From Acidimicrobiaceae bacterium (GTDB taxonomy: Bacteria > Actinomycetota > Acidimicrobiia > Acidimicrobiales > Palsa-688), in assembly GCA_027334785.1 (NCBI GenBank), contig DAHWQF010000187.1:1-6668 (forward strand): a stretch of 6,668 nucleotides of DNA, in the 5' to 3' direction. The position numbers and the translations under genes were made by a program. How positions within the stretch are numbered: the first letter of the stretch is position 1; every line of letters starts with the position of its first letter. Positions 5,307 through 6,668 of this stretch are shown in pieces. The notes under the pieces were generated by a model. It did no database searches. It was not told where the DNA came from and saw only the letters and a list, made by a program, of their open reading frames with translations.

Positions 5307-6253
5307 TACGCTGGGGCCACTGGGCCCAGGCCGGCTCGCTCGACCAGGTCGGCTACCACTGACTTCTCCCGGTCGTCCAGCTCACATAGCGGCAATTGGA
5401 GAGCATCGCACTCGATCACGCCCCGGTGTACGAGCGCAGCCTTAAAAGAACCGATCGTGGCACTGAAGCTGCTGACGCGCGGTAGCCCGGCACGGGTGAT
5501 GTCGCGCAGAGAGAACAGGCGGTCCTGCTCAGTCCGGGCCGCGGCCCAGTCTTTGCTGAGCGCGGCTCGGTACATGCGAGCGAAGCCGTGCGGGTCGACG
5601 TTGGCCATCCCCGCGATCATTCCGTCGGCCTGCTCGAAAAGCGCCATGTCGGCACTCGAGTCCGAGCCGGTCAGCAAGCTGAAGCCGTCTAGGCCGGCCA
5701 GGGCCAGGCATAGGCGCCGGAACTCGTCCATATCACCGCTCGAGTCCTTGATGCCACGGATCACGCCCTCGTGTGCGAGCCGTAGCGTGGTCGTCACCGG
5801 GATCTTCACTCCAACTTTGCTCGGGATGTCATAAGCGTAGAGGGGTAGTCCCTTCGCAGCTTGTGCCAGTGTGCGGAAATGTAGGTCGATCTCCGCCTCG
5901 CTGACCTCCCCGTAAAACGGCGGCGTACTGACAAGGCCGTCCACTCCGGCCGCGAGCGACAACTCCAGGTTGCGCAACGCTCGCGCGGTCCCGATGTCGC
6001 TGATACCGACCACAATCGGGACCCGCCCGCGCACGAGCTTAACTGCACTCGCAACAACGTCCTCGCGCTGAGACATGTCCAGGTAAGGCCCTTCACCACC
6101 GGTCCCCAGTACGAACAACGCAGAAACCCCTCCCTCGAGCTCGAACTCGACCAGACGCTCGAAGGACGCCTGGTCCAGCGAACGGTCTTTGCAAAGAGGT
6201 GTGACTACCGGGCTAATGACACCGCTGAGAAGTAGGTCGCGCCTCACAGTCAC
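5306..6253 (-). CDS. DapA/NanA-family Schiff-base lyase (dihydrodipicolinate synthase-like)
   Basis: This is a class I lyase barrel. I choose the GTG at 6251-6253, giving 315 aa starting MTVRRDLLLSGVISPVV, because it makes a 4-base GTGA overlap with the upstream stop and fits the family length (about 290-310). The longer open frame back to 6346 only adds sequence overlapping the upstream gene. Motifs: GTGGEGPYL (50-58, in place of GTTGE), Y141 in YDIP (the general acid/base Tyr) and K169 in GIKDSSGD (the Schiff-base Lys). Family members condense or split pyruvate compounds (DapA, NanA, keto-deoxygluconate aldolase) or dehydrate keto-deoxy sugar acids. Next to a mandelate racemase-type dehydratase, a role on a 2-keto-3-deoxy acid is more likely than lysine synthesis, and no other lysine genes are present. 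It is cytosolic, with no signal peptide. The exact reaction is not decided by sequence. Confidence 0.88.
   Translation of the reverse strand: MTVRRDLLLSGVISPVVTPLCKDRSLDQASFERLVEFELEGGVSALFVLGTGGEGPYLDMSQREDVVASAVKLVRGRVPIVVGISDIGTARALRNLELSLAAGVDGLVSTPPFYGEVSEAEIDLHFRTLAQAAKGLPLYAYDIPSKVGVKIPVTTTLRLAHEGVIRGIKDSSGDMDEFRRLCLALAGLDGFSLLTGSDSSADMALFEQADGMIAGMANVDPHGFARMYRAALSKDWAAARTEQDRLFSLRDITRAGLPRVSSFSATIGSFKAALVHRGVIECDALQLPLCELDDREKSVVADLVERAGLGPVAPA
6250..6253 (-). promoter_or_regulatory. GTGA start/stop overlap that sets the lyase start
   Basis: The minus strand reads GTGA: GTG starts the DapA-family gene and TGA ends the aldolase gene. This arrangement lets terminating ribosomes restart and argues for this start over the longer frame or the GTG two codons later. 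Confidence 0.65.
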
Positions 6254-6668
6254 GACCGCCGCCCCGAGGCTCCGCGGCCGTCTGAATGAACTAGTGAGCA
6301 AATCTCGTTCATGAGGACAAGGGCCTCCTCCTCGGGCCGCTGCCACACATTACGACCGACGAAGACACCAGCCAGCCCGATGTCCATGCCCCGCTTGACC
6401 ACGTCCAGAACCCCACTACTGCCCCCGCTCAGGCCGCCGCCTAGCGCAACCACGGGCACCGGGCAGTTCGCGACGAACTTCTCAAAGCGCGCAGTATCCC
6501 AGATCCTAATCTTGATAATGTCGGCCCCGACTTCGATCGCGATGCGCGCCGCCTCAAGTTCCCGCCGCTCGATCTCCGCGAGCGCGGGAAGCTCGCGCTC
6601 GCTGACCGCCGCCACCAGCTTGCCGCAGCGCCTGTGCGGGATGCCTTTCTCTTCACAGTACGCAGATC
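6250..6668 (-). CDS. Class I aldolase of the DhnA/DeoC-LacD type (C-terminal part, runs off right edge)
   Basis: The frame is open from the right edge (first full codon 6664-6666) to TGA at 6250-6252, giving 138 codons of the C-terminal half. ARIAIEVGADIIKI carries the Schiff-base lysine (codon 6511-6513), as in archaeal-type fructose-bisphosphate aldolases and LsrF/DhnA relatives. It is followed by CPVPVVALGGG and GMDIGLAGVFVGRNVWQ, the phosphate-binding loops and GRNVxQ signature. These barrels split phosphorylated ketoses or make C-C bonds between phosphorylated small molecules. A start at an internal GTG (6613-6615) would cut off the barrel, so the real start lies outside the window. It is upstream in the operon and overlaps the lyase gene by four bases. 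Retention of the phosphate loops suggests a phosphorylated substrate, possibly the product of the kinase at the operon end. Whether the substrate is FBP or another sugar phosphate is unknown. Confidence 0.85.
   Translation of the reverse strand, partial: SAYCEEKGIPHRRCGKLVAAVSERELPALAEIERRELEAARIAIEVGADIIKIRIWDTARFEKFVANCPVPVVALGGGLSGGSSGVLDVVKRGMDIGLAGVFVGRNVWQRPEEEALVLMNEICSLVHSDGRGASGRRS

Noticed and set aside
6254..6346. N-terminal extension of the DapA-type gene
   Set aside because: The extra residues are the shifted-frame image of the aldolase C-terminus; the GTG at 6253 with GTGA overlap gives the normal family length.
1..6668. CRISPR array, riboswitch or rRNA
   Set aside because: No regularly spaced repeats, no recognisable aptamer core and no rRNA-like sequence were seen on either strand.

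Overview
The window is GC-rich bacterial DNA with strong C/G third-position bias in the intact genes. GTG starts, overlapping genes and a tRNA remnant without an encoded CCA end fit a high-GC lineage such as Actinomycetota. This is an inference; Chloroflexota or another high-GC phylum cannot be excluded by reading alone. Nearly all the real coding signal is on the minus strand.

Region 1 (1-180, minus) is the N-terminal 60 codons of an unrecognised small protein with a clear Shine-Dalgarno sequence. It runs off the left edge.

Region 2 (about 181-2500) is a graveyard of mobile DNA. It holds a plus-strand serine recombinase remnant broken by several frameshifts (388-765), a possible frameshifted small exported peptide on the minus strand with an excellent ribosome binding site (856-1063), and an 18-bp perfect palindrome (1173-1190). 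Next come the 5' part of an IS1182-type insertion sequence (about 1225-2392), whose transposase has lost its C-terminal catalytic half, and the 3' half of a tRNA-Ala(CGC) on the minus strand (2433-2480). A tRNA 3' half beside recombinase and IS debris is what an integrative element leaves at its attachment site, so I read this as an eroded genomic-island boundary.

Region 3 (about 2481-2894) has no convincing gene. It carries short direct repeats near the tRNA scar and a hairpin that pairs better as minus-strand RNA, downstream of the operon.

Region 4 (2895-6668, minus) is a tightly packed operon of four genes. In transcription order they are a class I aldolase of the DhnA/DeoC-LacD type (5' end outside the window), a DapA/NanA-type lyase (4-nt overlap), a mandelate racemase-type enolase-superfamily enzyme (1-nt overlap), and an ADP-dependent phosphofructokinase/glucokinase-family kinase (6-nt gap). 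The spacing suggests translational coupling. The likely theme is breakdown of an unknown sugar acid: the enolase-superfamily enzyme would dehydrate it to a 2-keto-3-deoxy acid, and the lyase, kinase and aldolase would process it to central metabolites. The substrate and order of steps cannot be read from sequence. The most notable point is an ADP-dependent-type kinase, a family best known from archaea and metazoa, in a bacterial operon with two different Schiff-base aldolase families.
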